Part shown: one piece after another, positions 18,507 to 26,802 of the stretch
How the letters are laid out: each line of letters starts with the position of its first letter
Numbering within the stretch: the first letter of the stretch is position 1
Assembly: GCF_002723915.1 (NCBI RefSeq)
Contig: NZ_BEWL01000002.1
Coordinates: 124,001-188,000, forward strand
Reading direction: 5' to 3'
Source: Gluconobacter albidus
Lineage (GTDB): Bacteria; Pseudomonadota; Alphaproteobacteria; Acetobacterales; Acetobacteraceae
DNA length: 64,000 nt
Translations under genes and position numbers: made by a program
Notes under the pieces: model-generated
The model's input: the letters and a program-made list of their open reading frames with translations, nothing else
What the model was told of the DNA's origin: nothing
Database searches by the model: none

Positions 18507-19238
18507 ATGACCCAGAGAGTGGCTCTCGTTACAGGTGGATCACGCGGTATCGGGGCGGCCATTGTGCTGAAACTGGCGCAGGATGGCTTCGATATCGCCC
18601 TTACTTATGCCCGCAATGAAAAGGCTGCTCAGAAAGTTGTCGCCGAGGTCGAGGCACTGGGGCGTCGTGCGGTTGCGGTGCAGGCTGATGGTGGCAGCAC
18701 AGACGGCAACATCGCAGCGATCACGAAGACGCATGAAGCGTTCGGGCGTCTGGATACACTCGTGTGCAATGCGGGCATCTATCCCTATGGCCCGATTGCC
18801 CAGATGAGTGTGTCGCAGATCGAGGATGTTCTGAACCTCAACCTGCGTGCGGCAATGATCGAGACGGTTGAAGCTCTTAAATACATGAAGGCGGGCGGAC
18901 GCCTGATCTATATCGGTTCGGCTTTTGGCGAGCGCGCACCGTTTCAGGGGATTTCGCTTTACGCCGCGACGAAAGCCGGTCTGATCGGGTTTGCAAAAGG
19001 CGTGGCGCGGGATCTCGGACCGCAGGGGATTACGGCGAATGTCGTCGAGCCAGGCCCGATCGCAACGGATCTCAACCCCGAAGATGGCGAGGGTGCCGCC
19101 GTTATCCGCAGCTTCACGGCTACGGAATCCTACGGCAAGGTCAATGACATTGCCCGCACGGTATCCTTCCTCGCCAGCCCCGATGCCTCTTACATCACGG
19201 GCGCATCCATTCTGGTGGATGGCGGCCTCGTCGCCTGA
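18507..19238 (+). CDS. SDR-family oxidoreductase (FabG-like)
   Basis: A 243-residue short-chain dehydrogenase starting at ATG 18507 behind AAGGAACAGG. It has the NAD(P) motif TGGSRGIGAA, the NAG motif (LVCNAGIYPYG), the catalytic Ser (YIGSAFG), YAATK with the Tyr and Lys, and a C-terminal SPDASYITGASILVDGG, all in classical places. In Gluconobacter such enzymes reduce sugars, ketones or 3-oxoacyl groups. The Arg after the TGGS turn and the ARNEKA at the end of strand 2 suggest NADP(H). The substrate is unknown. The Spx/ArsC-like gene follows after 17 bases and is probably co-transcribed. Confidence 0.9.
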   Translation: MTQRVALVTGGSRGIGAAIVLKLAQDGFDIALTYARNEKAAQKVVAEVEALGRRAVAVQADGGSTDGNIAAITKTHEAFGRLDTLVCNAGIYPYGPIAQMSVSQIEDVLNLNLRAAMIETVEALKYMKAGGRLIYIGSAFGERAPFQGISLYAATKAGLIGFAKGVARDLGPQGITANVVEPGPIATDLNPEDGEGAAVIRSFTATESYGKVNDIARTVSFLASPDASYITGASILVDGGLVA

Positions 19239-19255
19239 GACCGGAGACAGACCTC

Positions 19256-19636
19256 ATGCCCATATCCGCCACGATTTATGGAATTTCCAACTGCGATACG
19301 ATGCGCAAGGCCCGGTCATGGCTGGCCGGGCACGGTGTTGCGGCCAGTTTCCATGACTATCGCAAAGACGGTGTTCCGCAGGCGCGGCTGGAGGGCTGGG
19401 TTGCGAAACTGGGTTGGGAAAAGCTTCTGAACCGTTCGGGAACGACGTTTCGCAAACTTCCGCCCGAACTTCGGGAGTCTCTGGATACGGAACGGGCTCT
19501 GGCCCTTATGCTGGAACATCCCGCCATGATCCGGCGTCCCGTGCTGGAAGGGCCGGATGTGCTGCTGGTCGGGTTCCGTCCCGACGATTACGCGGCAGCC
19601 CTGTCTGGCCCTAGTGATCCAGACCAAGTGCCCTGA
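19256..19636 (+). CDS. ArsC/Spx-family protein, YffB type
   Basis: A 126-residue thioredoxin-fold protein. The opening ATIYGISNCDTMRKARSWLA is the YffB/Spx signature with one Cys (N-C-D-T), and the middle LLNRSGTTFRKLPPE and LEHPAMIRRPVLEG are standard. YffB-like proteins have been proposed as glutathione-dependent thiol reductases; true arsenate reductase activity is not shown. The gene lies 17 bases after the SDR gene, and its last 26 bases overlap the convergent regulator gene. Confidence 0.9.
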   Translation: MPISATIYGISNCDTMRKARSWLAGHGVAASFHDYRKDGVPQARLEGWVAKLGWEKLLNRSGTTFRKLPPELRESLDTERALALMLEHPAMIRRPVLEGPDVLLVGFRPDDYAAALSGPSDPDQVP

Positions 19637-20516
19637 TCTTGCGGTGCAGTGTGGCGCGGCTCACGCCTAAAAGACGTGCGGCCGCGCTCACATTGCCACC
19701 CACCGTCCCGAGGGCGGAGCGGATGACCTGAGCTTCTGCCCGCCGGAAATTCGGCTCTTCCTGACTGTCGAGCAGCGGCAGGAGTGCGGGCAGGCCGGCC
19801 AGTTCGCCTTCAGGCCAGTTCATGTGCCGACGGCTGGCATGGGTGGCGCCCCGGATATGGCCGTCCCGATCCAGCGCAACCAGCATGGCCGAGGACGATG
19901 TCGATGGCCCAAGGGTCAGGATCATGTCCTCCCGGAAGCGGTCGTGAAACAGTTTTTCCTCCACGCGCCGGGCTGTCGTCTGGAGCGCATCCATCAGGAG
20001 TGCCGCCGCGGGCAGGACGTTCTCGGCCACGAATGAGCTGATGTCGATGGCCCCCGCAAGTTCCCCGATGGAATTGTAAACCGGCACGGCCATGCCGGTC
20101 AGCTTGCGGAAGCACAGACGCCAGTGCTGGTCGTGAACGACCATAACCGGGCGTTCTTCGCGCAGGCAGGTCCCGATTGCGTTGGTCCCGGCATTGGCTT
20201 CATCCCAGACCGCACCCGCCTGAAAACGCCACCGCCGACACCCGCTCAGATTGCTGCGCTGGGTGTGACGCGAGAGGACGATGCCGGTCGGGTCTGCCAG
20301 CATGACCGTGAAGTCCAGCGGGTCCACCAGCGTATGCAGGCGCTGCATTTCCGGAAGGGCGCTCTGGATCAGCCGCTGCGTGCGGCCGCTGACAAAGCGC
20401 AGTTCGGGCTGGCTGAGCACCTGCGTTTCCCAGCGTTCAGATGGGTCCAGATTGTAGTTCGTGGAGCATCTCGTCCAGGAATCCGACAGGCATGTCCGGG
20501 CGGTGGCAGTGGTCAT
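19611..20516 (-). CDS. GAF-domain transcriptional regulator with Fis-type HTH (AcoR-like, no AAA+ domain)
   Basis: A 301-residue regulator. The N-terminal two-thirds resembles the sensor part of AcoR-type activators, with a GAF domain (TVMLADPTGIVLSRHTQRSN, then DEANAGTNAIGTCLREERPV and WRLCFRKLTGMAVPVYNSIG). The last 45 residues are a Fis-like helix-turn-helix (GGNVSAAARLLGVSRATLHR). The central AAA+ sigma-54-contacting domain of AcoR is absent, so it cannot act as a classical sigma-54 activator. It is divergent from the PQQ dehydrogenase gene, with a 24-bp palindrome between them, and probably controls that gene in response to a small molecule (inference). Confidence 0.85.
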   Translation of the reverse strand: MTTATARTCLSDSWTRCSTNYNLDPSERWETQVLSQPELRFVSGRTQRLIQSALPEMQRLHTLVDPLDFTVMLADPTGIVLSRHTQRSNLSGCRRWRFQAGAVWDEANAGTNAIGTCLREERPVMVVHDQHWRLCFRKLTGMAVPVYNSIGELAGAIDISSFVAENVLPAAALLMDALQTTARRVEEKLFHDRFREDMILTLGPSTSSSAMLVALDRDGHIRGATHASRRHMNWPEGELAGLPALLPLLDSQEEPNFRRAEAQVIRSALGTVGGNVSAAARLLGVSRATLHRKIRALGLDH

Positions 20517-20540
20517 TTTGCCCCCCGTGCGGCGGGATAA

Positions 20541-20553
20541 GGCACCCGGTGCC
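20541..20553. promoter_or_regulatory. Short palindrome GGCACC-c-GGTGCC
   Basis: A perfect 6-bp inverted repeat around one base, four bases from the larger palindrome. Together they sit about 25 to 65 bases upstream of the regulator start and may form an operator for autoregulation. This is inference from symmetry and position. Confidence 0.45.
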
Positions 20554-20557
20554 TAAA

Positions 20558-20581
20558 ACCTGTCGCAGATCTGCGACAGGT
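20558..20581. promoter_or_regulatory. 24-bp perfect palindrome, likely regulator binding site
   Basis: The 24 bases from A20558 to T20581 are self-complementary, with half-site ACCTGTCGCAGA. The core TGTCGC-N6-GCGACA has the shape of sites bound by Fis-type helix-turn-helix dimers of the NtrC/AcoR group. It lies between the divergent regulator and the PQQ dehydrogenase, 42 bases from the regulator start, so that regulator is the natural candidate to bind it. Confidence 0.7.
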
Positions 20582-20945
20582 GCGCCGCAGACAGTCACAA
20601 TCGGGTGAGGGTGCAACCATACGGGATAGCCTGCGGCGAAGACATTCGGGAATGACGGGTTCTGGAAAAGGCGAAGCGTTGCGTATCGGGTGTGTTTCTT
20701 CGCAGGCCATCGGTAACGCAACACTCCTTTCTTTTCCGGTTCAGTGCTGTGGGTCGGAAGGGACACAGGCATGAAAGCCGGGGCTTTTGCAAGCGCCGGT
20801 CACTGCCGCTCCTGATGCACAAACAGAGCTGTCCCGTCCGTCACAGCCATGACGGAGCGCCAACGGTATCGCGTTCCGCCGATGATCAGGAAAGACAAAT
20901 CATTTCAGAGAGAATGGTTTTCGTTTTTCGCAAGAACGAGGTGTC

Positions 20946-23417
20946 ATGTCTGCTTCACTCCAGAGGGTAATGTCTCCATTAACCTCTATCCTGCTCGCAG
21001 TTGTCGGGCTTTTCCTGCTGGGAGGGGGGGGATATCTCCTCGTTCTCGGTGGTTCGTGGTTCTATGCCCTTCTGGGCCTTGTGATGCTTGCGGCTGCGGG
21101 TGTCAGCTTCAGGAATCCCCTGCTGGCCGCGCGTCTTTATGCCGCGCTCCTGCTGGTGGCGACCATCTGGTCCGTTCTTGAAGTCGGGTTCGACATCTGG
21201 GGACTGGAAGTCCGTCTCTTCACGCTCGTCGGCATCGCGGCCTGGATGCTGCTGCCATGGGTGTGGCGGACCGGTCAGAACTGGGTTTCGGACAAGCGCG
21301 AGCTTCTCGGCTCGGCCGTCATCGCGATGGTTGCGATTATCGCAAGCTGCTTCACGTCCTACTCCATCAACGGCACGCTTCCCGCAGACCGTATGGCCGC
21401 AACCAACCAGTCCGACCTCACGGCCAAGGACACGCCCGACGCCGACTGGCCGGCTTATGGCCGTACTGTGGGTGGGGACCGCTACAGCCCGCTGGGCCAG
21501 ATTACGCCTGCGAATGTCAGCAACCTCAAGCGCGCCTGGGTGACCCGTACGGGTGACGTCCAGAAGGCGGATGAAGGCGTTGTTGCAGGTCCCGATCAGG
21601 GCCACGAGTTCAATCTTGAAGTCACCCCGATCAAGGTCGATGACACGCTCTATCTCTGCACGCCGCATAACTGGGTCATGGCGCTCGATGCCAAGACGGG
21701 CAAGGTGAAGTGGAAGTTCGATCCCAAGCCTGCTGCCGAGGATCTGGCTGCGAACGTCTATCTGGCCTGCCGTGGTGTCTCTTTCTACAAGGCGCCGGAC
21801 GACTACACGGCTCCGGATGGCTCAAAGGCCTGCCAGAAGCGCATTTTCTCCCCGGTCGGCGACGTACGCCTTCTGGCGGTTGATGCTGAAACCGGCAAGC
21901 CCTGCGAAGATTTCGGCGAGCACGGCTTCATTTCCCTGCGCCAGTATCTCGGTCATGTGCCGCATGGCTTCCACTTCGTGACGTCTCCGCCGCTGGTGGT
22001 AAAGGATCGCGTGGTTCTGGGTGGCTGGATTTTTGACAACCAGGCGAATTTCGAGCCCTCCGGTGCAATCCGTGCGTTCAACCCGATCAACGGCGAGATC
22101 GAATGGGCCTGGGATGCCGGTCATAATCCGGAAAACTGGAAGCCCGGCCCGAACGACGAGCTGACACGTGACACCCCGAACGCATGGGGCGTTTACACGG
22201 CTGATCCGGATCTGGGTCTTCTGTACCTGCCGATGGGCAATTCGCCGCCGGATAACTGGGGTGGCTCGCGCCGTCCGTTCGACGACGCGACTTCCAGCGC
22301 CACGATTGCTCTCGATGTCGAGACGGGTGAGCGCCGCTGGACCTTCCAGACCGTGCATCACGATCTGTGGGACATGGATCTGGCCATCGGACCGTCCATG
22401 GTCGATCTGCCCGGCGCGAATGGCGAGAACATTCCGGCTCTGATCCAGAGCACGAAGCGCGGTGAGTTCTTCGTTCTGGACCGTCGTACCGGCAAACCGG
22501 TTCCGGGTTACCCGGTCGAGGAACGTCCGGTTCCGACCGCGGGTGTTGCAGCGGATGACCATGTCTCCCCGACGCAGCCCTTCGCTGTCGGTCTGCCGTC
22601 CCTGACGCCGCCGGACCTTAAGGAAAGCGACATGTGGGGTGCGACGCTGCTGGATCAGATGATCTGCCGCATCCAGTTCCGTCAGTCCGCTTACGAAGGT
22701 CAGTTCACGCCGCCGCATGTTGGCAAGACGACGATCGTCTATCCGGCATTCTATGGTGTGGTTGACTGGCAGGGTGCTTCCATTGACCCGCAGCGCAAAC
22801 TGCTGATCGCCAATGCGAGCTACCTGCCGTTCCGGATCCGTCTGGAGAAGCGTCAGAAGGCCGAAAATTCCGGCATTCTGCCGAAGTGGAACGGTCAGGG
22901 CGACAAGCCTGAAGCCAAGGGCGATGCGCTGAGCGTTTCCCCGGACTACGGCACGCCCTACATCGCCTATACCAGCCCGTGGCTGAACCCGCTTCAGATC
23001 CCCTGCAAGGGACCGGTCTGGGGCAAGATCACGGCCATTGATCTGGTGACGAAGAAGATCGTCTGGCAGCACCCCGTCGGCACCACACGCGACACGGGTC
23101 CTTTCCGGACGCATAACAACCTCCCGCTTCCGACCGGGATGTACAACATCGGTGGCAGCGTCCTGACGAAGGGCGGCGTGTCCTTCATGGGGGCGACGGC
23201 CGACGATTACCTGCGTGGTTTCGACATGTCGAACGGCAAGGTCATCTGGCAGGACCGTCTGCCTGCAGGCGGACAGGCAACACCGATGTCCTATCAAATT
23301 GATGGGAAGCAGTATGTTGTGATCGCCGCCGGTGGTCATGGGGGCCTTGGCACCCGCAGCGGTGATTATATCATCGCTTACAGCCTGAACGGAGACCAGG
23401 GCGCCGCCGCGCACTGA
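20946..23417 (+). CDS. Membrane-bound PQQ-dependent dehydrogenase (glucose/quinate/shikimate/inositol family)
   Basis: An 823-residue quinoprotein. Residues about 10-150 contain five hydrophobic helices that anchor it in the inner membrane. From about 165 (DADWPAYGRTVGGDRYSPLG) the rest is an eight-bladed propeller facing the periplasm. The residues known from E. coli glucose dehydrogenase to matter are in place: His in LYLCTPHNWVMALD, Asp in TVHHDLWDMDLAIG, and Lys in IQSTKRGEFFVLDRRTGKPV. Such enzymes oxidise a sugar or polyol and pass electrons to ubiquinone. The sequence differs from the canonical Gluconobacter glucose dehydrogenase as I recall it, so another substrate such as myo-inositol or quinate is possible. 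The start follows GAGG. An outer-membrane channel gene follows after 63 bases. Confidence 0.92.
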   Translation: MSASLQRVMSPLTSILLAVVGLFLLGGGGYLLVLGGSWFYALLGLVMLAAAGVSFRNPLLAARLYAALLLVATIWSVLEVGFDIWGLEVRLFTLVGIAAWMLLPWVWRTGQNWVSDKRELLGSAVIAMVAIIASCFTSYSINGTLPADRMAATNQSDLTAKDTPDADWPAYGRTVGGDRYSPLGQITPANVSNLKRAWVTRTGDVQKADEGVVAGPDQGHEFNLEVTPIKVDDTLYLCTPHNWVMALDAKTGKVKWKFDPKPAAEDLAANVYLACRGVSFYKAPDDYTAPDGSKACQKRIFSPVGDVRLLAVDAETGKPCEDFGEHGFISLRQYLGHVPHGFHFVTSPPLVVKDRVVLGGWIFDNQANFEPSGAIRAFNPINGEIEWAWDAGHNPENWKPGPNDELTRDTPNAWGVYTADPDLGLLYLPMGNSPPDNWGGSRRPFDDATSSATIALDVETGERRWTFQTVHHDLWDMDLAIGPSMVDLPGANGENIPALIQSTKRGEFFVLDRRTGKPVPGYPVEERPVPTAGVAADDHVSPTQPFAVGLPSLTPPDLKESDMWGATLLDQMICRIQFRQSAYEGQFTPPHVGKTTIVYPAFYGVVDWQGASIDPQRKLLIANASYLPFRIRLEKRQKAENSGILPKWNGQGDKPEAKGDALSVSPDYGTPYIAYTSPWLNPLQIPCKGPVWGKITAIDLVTKKIVWQHPVGTTRDTGPFRTHNNLPLPTGMYNIGGSVLTKGGVSFMGATADDYLRGFDMSNGKVIWQDRLPAGGQATPMSYQIDGKQYVVIAAGGHGGLGTRSGDYIIAYSLNGDQGAAAH

Positions 23418-23433
23418 GCATCCGCTTACGGAC

Positions 23434-23461
23434 GGAGCGTGTCCCCCTGAGGACACGCTCC
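23434..23461 (+). terminator. Perfect hairpin between PQQ dehydrogenase and channel gene
   Basis: GGAGCGTGTCC and GGACACGCTCC form an 11-bp perfect stem with loop CCCTGA, 17 bases after the dehydrogenase stop. No T-run follows. It may stabilise the upstream mRNA or lower expression of the downstream channel gene rather than end transcription fully. Confidence 0.6.
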
Positions 23462-23480
23462 ACACTCCCGCTCAATCTCT

Positions 23481-24386
23481 ATGGAAATTCACGTCATGCG
23501 TCGCAAATTCACGCTCGGAGTGCGCCTTGGTGCCCTGACAGCCTGGTTGCCTGCTGTTGCTCTCGTTCCGGGCGTTGCCGCTCATGCCGCGGATATTCCC
23601 CTGGCCATTATCGGCCCGCACGAATACGACCTGCCGGTGGACTTCAAGCCGTTCAACGTGGTCGTACAGTACGGTGATGGAAACGCCGCCGGATCGGTCT
23701 ATGACAGTGGCGGCCAGCGCCGGGCGCGGGGTGGCAGTCACACCTGGAGCGGCATGACGAAATACGTGCATTTCCGCAGCTTCGACGCGATCCCCCATGT
23801 CAGTTTCGCGTTCGAGCTGATCCAGTCCGAGGCCTATACTCTGGCCAACGGGCAGAACTGGGGTGGTCTGGGGACGACGATTGTAGGGCCGGCAGCCTGG
23901 TTCAAGCCCAACAAACACAGCACACTCGGCATCCAGACCTTCATGGAGACCCCGTCAGGCACGCGGGATTCCATGGCAATGCATTACTGGGCCAACCTGT
24001 CGAGCATCATTTTCGACTATGAATGGAAGCATTTCAGCTTCGATGGCGATCTGGGCAGCGTCGTGAGTTCCACCAAACACCGCAACGGCGAGCACAGCTA
24101 TTCACCCGGCAACGTGTTCTACACGAACCTGCGTTTCAGCTGGAAAGCCACATCACGCTTCGAGCCGTTCTTTTCGCTCGACTGGCAGAACAGCGGCGGT
24201 ATGCACGACAATACATCCAACCTCTGGGTCGCCAATTCGAGCAGTCGCGAAACAGCACTTGGCGTCGGTGCGATGTTCTACATCACCAAACGCCTGTCGT
24301 TCACGCCACGTTATTCTCATTCCGTCGAGGGACGGAACGTGCCGGAGACGAACGCCTATTACATGAAGATCGCCTATCTGTTCTGA
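23481..24386 (+). CDS. Outer-membrane channel protein (Tsx/OmpK-like barrel)
   Basis: A 301-residue protein with a signal peptide ending at about AAHAA. The mature sequence alternates polar and hydrophobic residues with many aromatics and ends in YYMKIAYLF, a classic last beta-strand with terminal Phe. Phrases such as WSGMTKYVHFRSFDAIPHVS and the twelve or so strands suggest a small channel of the Tsx or phenol-degradation MetA type. It follows the PQQ dehydrogenase closely and so may admit that enzyme's substrate or release its product. No good ribosome site is visible; the ATG at 23496 is an alternative start. The exact family is uncertain. Confidence 0.75.
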   Translation: MEIHVMRRKFTLGVRLGALTAWLPAVALVPGVAAHAADIPLAIIGPHEYDLPVDFKPFNVVVQYGDGNAAGSVYDSGGQRRARGGSHTWSGMTKYVHFRSFDAIPHVSFAFELIQSEAYTLANGQNWGGLGTTIVGPAAWFKPNKHSTLGIQTFMETPSGTRDSMAMHYWANLSSIIFDYEWKHFSFDGDLGSVVSSTKHRNGEHSYSPGNVFYTNLRFSWKATSRFEPFFSLDWQNSGGMHDNTSNLWVANSSSRETALGVGAMFYITKRLSFTPRYSHSVEGRNVPETNAYYMKIAYLF

Positions 24387-24388
24387 GA

Positions 24389-25135
24389 TCAGGGTGCTGG
24401 AATAAGAAAACTTTCCGGGCAGGGCGCGCTCGTGGGCGGTTCATCCGCGAGCGAGGATGCTGCAGGAAAAAGCGCCAGCCGCCGGGCACGGATGCCGATA
24501 TAGACCCGGTCGAACACGGCCTTTCCGGATGTCTGATCTGTCGCGCACCGCAGACGGATCGCCTCACTCCGATGGCTCCCCAGAGACGCGGCAAGGTCGC
24601 GGATCAGCGCGTCACGACGGACCGTCTTTCCTGCACTTCCCCTCAGAATGGCTGCAGCTGGACTGTTGCTGAAAGCGGTATAGGTTCGCGCCGCTTCCTC
24701 AAAGAAATCCTCCTGCGCAAAGCCCAGACACGCCGCACGGACCTGATAGTCCCAGCTCAGCAATTTGTCCGTTTCCTCAGGCGTCAGGGCGAGGATGTCT
24801 TTTCTCAGGGCAGGCGAGAGGACAACCGGCGGGAAGTGAATTGGACCGTAGGACCGGCACCCCCGATCACGCCAGTCATCGGCTGACTCGCCAGTTTTCT
24901 GAAGATCCTGCGGAATAGAGCCCCTGAAAGCCCATAGATAAAGGGTCTGGGCCGGAACCGTCAGAGTATCGGTGCGGTTCGTATTGCCGATCCGGTGCAG
25001 GCTGGGTGTCCAGCCGATTTCGAGCGTATAAGCCGAAAACTGGCGCCCGGTCGCCGGGTGCAGGGGCCCTTCAGCCGCGCATCCGCCCAGCGCGAGGAAA
25101 AGCCCTGCGGCCCACACACCCATCCACCGTCTCAT
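24389..25135 (-). CDS. Lipoprotein with a degenerate RNase-T2-like domain
   Basis: A 248-residue lipoprotein, with the start taken at ATG 25135 (MRRWMGVWAAGLFLALGGC has a lipobox LALGGC); a longer frame begins with TTG at 25162. The order of motifs recalls ribonuclease T2: YTLEIGWTPSLH, then LYLWAFRGSIPQ, then LSPALRKDILALTP, then WDYQVRAACLGFAQEDFFEE, and finally AIRLRCATD. In true RNase T2 the last-but-one block is HEWxKHG with catalytic His, Glu, Lys and His; here these are replaced. If the relation is right this is a non-catalytic relative. The match is by eye and needs a profile search. Its end is 2 bases from the convergent channel gene. Confidence 0.6.
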   Translation of the reverse strand: MRRWMGVWAAGLFLALGGCAAEGPLHPATGRQFSAYTLEIGWTPSLHRIGNTNRTDTLTVPAQTLYLWAFRGSIPQDLQKTGESADDWRDRGCRSYGPIHFPPVVLSPALRKDILALTPEETDKLLSWDYQVRAACLGFAQEDFFEEAARTYTAFSNSPAAAILRGSAGKTVRRDALIRDLAASLGSHRSEAIRLRCATDQTSGKAVFDRVYIGIRARRLALFPAASSLADEPPTSAPCPESFLIPAP

Positions 25136-25203
25136 CGCAGGCGTCCCATAACGTTTATGCAATGAAGACGTTGACCTGCGACGGGACGGATTTCAAGCCT
25201 GTT

Positions 25204-26679
25204 TCAGGCTGCAACCTTCGGACGAAAACGCGCCGTGGTGATGTCGCAGTCATACTGGGCGGCGGTTTCGCAGGGGTTGCTGGCGAGTTCATTGACCGCG
25301 TTGAGGATACGCTCGACCTTGCCGTCATCCATCAGCACGCTGAAATTCAGGCGCGTCCAGCCGGGCTTCTCGATTTCCTGCCCGGACAGGATGGCGCTGC
25401 GGATCTGATCGGACTCATCTTCGTCAATTCCCAGCAGACGGTGCGCGTAAGGGCCTGCACACGCACAGCCGCCACGAACCTGAATGCCGTAACGGTCCGA
25501 CAGCATGCGTGTGAAAAGCTGCTGATGGATGAACACGTTGTTCTTCACATCGCGGATCCGGAATGAAAAGATCGGAAGCGCGGCAGCGGTCGGATGCCCC
25601 AGAATTTCGATGGCGGGATTGCCGCTCCAGGCTTTTACGGCCCGGGCGCGCAGTTCCGCATTGCGCTGCGCCATGTAGGCGTCGCCAATGACGTCCTTGA
25701 CGATAAAGGCCAGCGCGGCGCGGATGTCCCCGATCACGTTCGGCGTGCCGCTTTCCTCGCGGGATGCGAGATTGGCGGAATAGTCGTGGTTCCACGGCGA
25801 GACGAACCGTACGGTGCCTCCGCCCGGAAGAACGGGAAGCGTGCGCGAGATCGCGGCGTTGCGCACGATCAGAATGCCCGAAGCCGCAGGGCCACCGATG
25901 AATTTGTGGCAGGAAACCACGACAGCATCTTTCTCGAACGGCGTTCCGGGCTGCATGTCGATCGGGCAGTACGGTCCGGCTCCGGCATAGTCCCAGATCG
26001 ACAGGGCACCATTTCGCCTGAGCAGGGCCGTGACGGCGTTCACATCCGTCAGGATGCCCGTGACGTTGGAAGCTGCTGAGAACGAGCCGATTTTCAGACT
26101 ATCTGCCGGGCAGGATTTCAGGGCCTGTTCCAGAACATTCAGGTCCGGCCCACCTTCCGCCGCCTCAGGAATTTCGACGATCTCCGCACCGCTCTCGCGC
26201 CAGGGCAGGATGTTGGAATGATGCTCGTAGGGACCAATAAAGACGATCGGCCGCTTGCCAGCCTCACACAGAGCCGGGATTTCCAGCAGGTGCACCAGAC
26301 GGTTCAGTCCTGCCGTCGCGCCATTGCCCATGAAAATGGTCGTGAAATCGGAGGAGGGGGCGTGGCACAGCTGCGCGATGGTTGCGCGGGCGCTGTTGCG
26401 CAGGCGCGTCATGTAGGCGCCGCAGAAGGAGGCTTCGGTGTGGCTGTTGGCATAGAACGGCAGGATTTCGTCCATGATGAACGTCTCGATCTGCTTCAGC
26501 GCACGGCCTGAGGCGACATAATCGGCGTAAAGCAGGGACTGCGTACCGAACGGCGTCGAAAATTTCGCACCATCGCCGATCACGCCCTTGGCAAGCGCGG
26601 CCAGCCCGTTACTGCGCAGGGACTGCTCGAACTGTTCAAGAATGGCGGTGCTGTTGTCGAGATTGCCGATCGTTTCCAT
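25204..26679 (-). CDS. Class V aminotransferase-fold PLP enzyme
   Basis: A 491-residue PLP-dependent enzyme starting at METIGNLDNSTAILEQF (ATG 26679, behind GGGGA). The fold-type I landmarks of the class V/NifS group are visible: FMGNGATAGLNRLVHLLEIP for phosphate binding, LSIWDYAGAGPYCPIDM with the Asp that contacts PLP, and DAVVVSCHKFIGGPAASGIL with the Schiff-base Lys. A conserved GGCACAGPYAHRLLGID near the end resembles the Cys loop of cysteine desulfurases. It is longer than NifS/SufS. It is divergent from an Lrp-type regulator followed by an amino-acid permease, so a role in amino-acid or sulfur-compound catabolism is likely. The substrate is not known. Confidence 0.85.
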   Translation of the reverse strand: METIGNLDNSTAILEQFEQSLRSNGLAALAKGVIGDGAKFSTPFGTQSLLYADYVASGRALKQIETFIMDEILPFYANSHTEASFCGAYMTRLRNSARATIAQLCHAPSSDFTTIFMGNGATAGLNRLVHLLEIPALCEAGKRPIVFIGPYEHHSNILPWRESGAEIVEIPEAAEGGPDLNVLEQALKSCPADSLKIGSFSAASNVTGILTDVNAVTALLRRNGALSIWDYAGAGPYCPIDMQPGTPFEKDAVVVSCHKFIGGPAASGILIVRNAAISRTLPVLPGGGTVRFVSPWNHDYSANLASREESGTPNVIGDIRAALAFIVKDVIGDAYMAQRNAELRARAVKAWSGNPAIEILGHPTAAALPIFSFRIRDVKNNVFIHQQLFTRMLSDRYGIQVRGGCACAGPYAHRLLGIDEDESDQIRSAILSGQEIEKPGWTRLNFSVLMDDGKVERILNAVNELASNPCETAAQYDCDITTARFRPKVAA

Positions 26680-26765
26680 GGCGCGATGTTTTCCCCGTCC
26701 GTGATGGCCCTGCGTGATGAAGGAACGATAGACCGATGGAATGAGTAAAAACCGCTTCTTTTTTG

Positions 26766-26780
26766 AGGATGAAAAATCCT
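26766..26780. promoter_or_regulatory. AGGAT-N5-ATCCT operator-like repeat
   Basis: A 15-base inverted repeat with an AT-rich centre lies in the 123 bases between the PLP enzyme and the Lrp gene. Its size and AT centre fit Lrp/AsnC binding sites. It ends 22 bases before the regulator ATG, where binding could control both divergent genes. Confidence 0.5.
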
Positions 26781-26802
26781 TTTTGTGGTCATATGATGCG
26801 AT

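Larger units (their letters stand above)
20517..20945. other. 429-base divergent regulatory region
   Basis: The stretch lies between the GAF-Fis regulator and the PQQ dehydrogenase. It contains two palindromes close to the regulator (20541-20553 and 20558-20581) and a looser pair, GTTGCGT near 20678 and ACGCAAC near 20716. I looked for a sigma-54 -24/-12 pair with proper spacing and found none. Short frames here show no recognisable protein. Confidence 0.5.

Noticed and set aside
20582-20945. Sigma-54 promoter for the PQQ dehydrogenase
   Set aside because: GG and GC pairs near 20779-20791 and 20688-20702 have wrong spacing, and the neighbouring regulator lacks the domain needed to activate sigma-54 polymerase.
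21822-23465. 547-residue open frame on the minus strand opposite the PQQ dehydrogenase
   Set aside because: The plus strand codes for a full quinoprotein with all active-site residues; the reverse frame is an artefact of high third-position GC.
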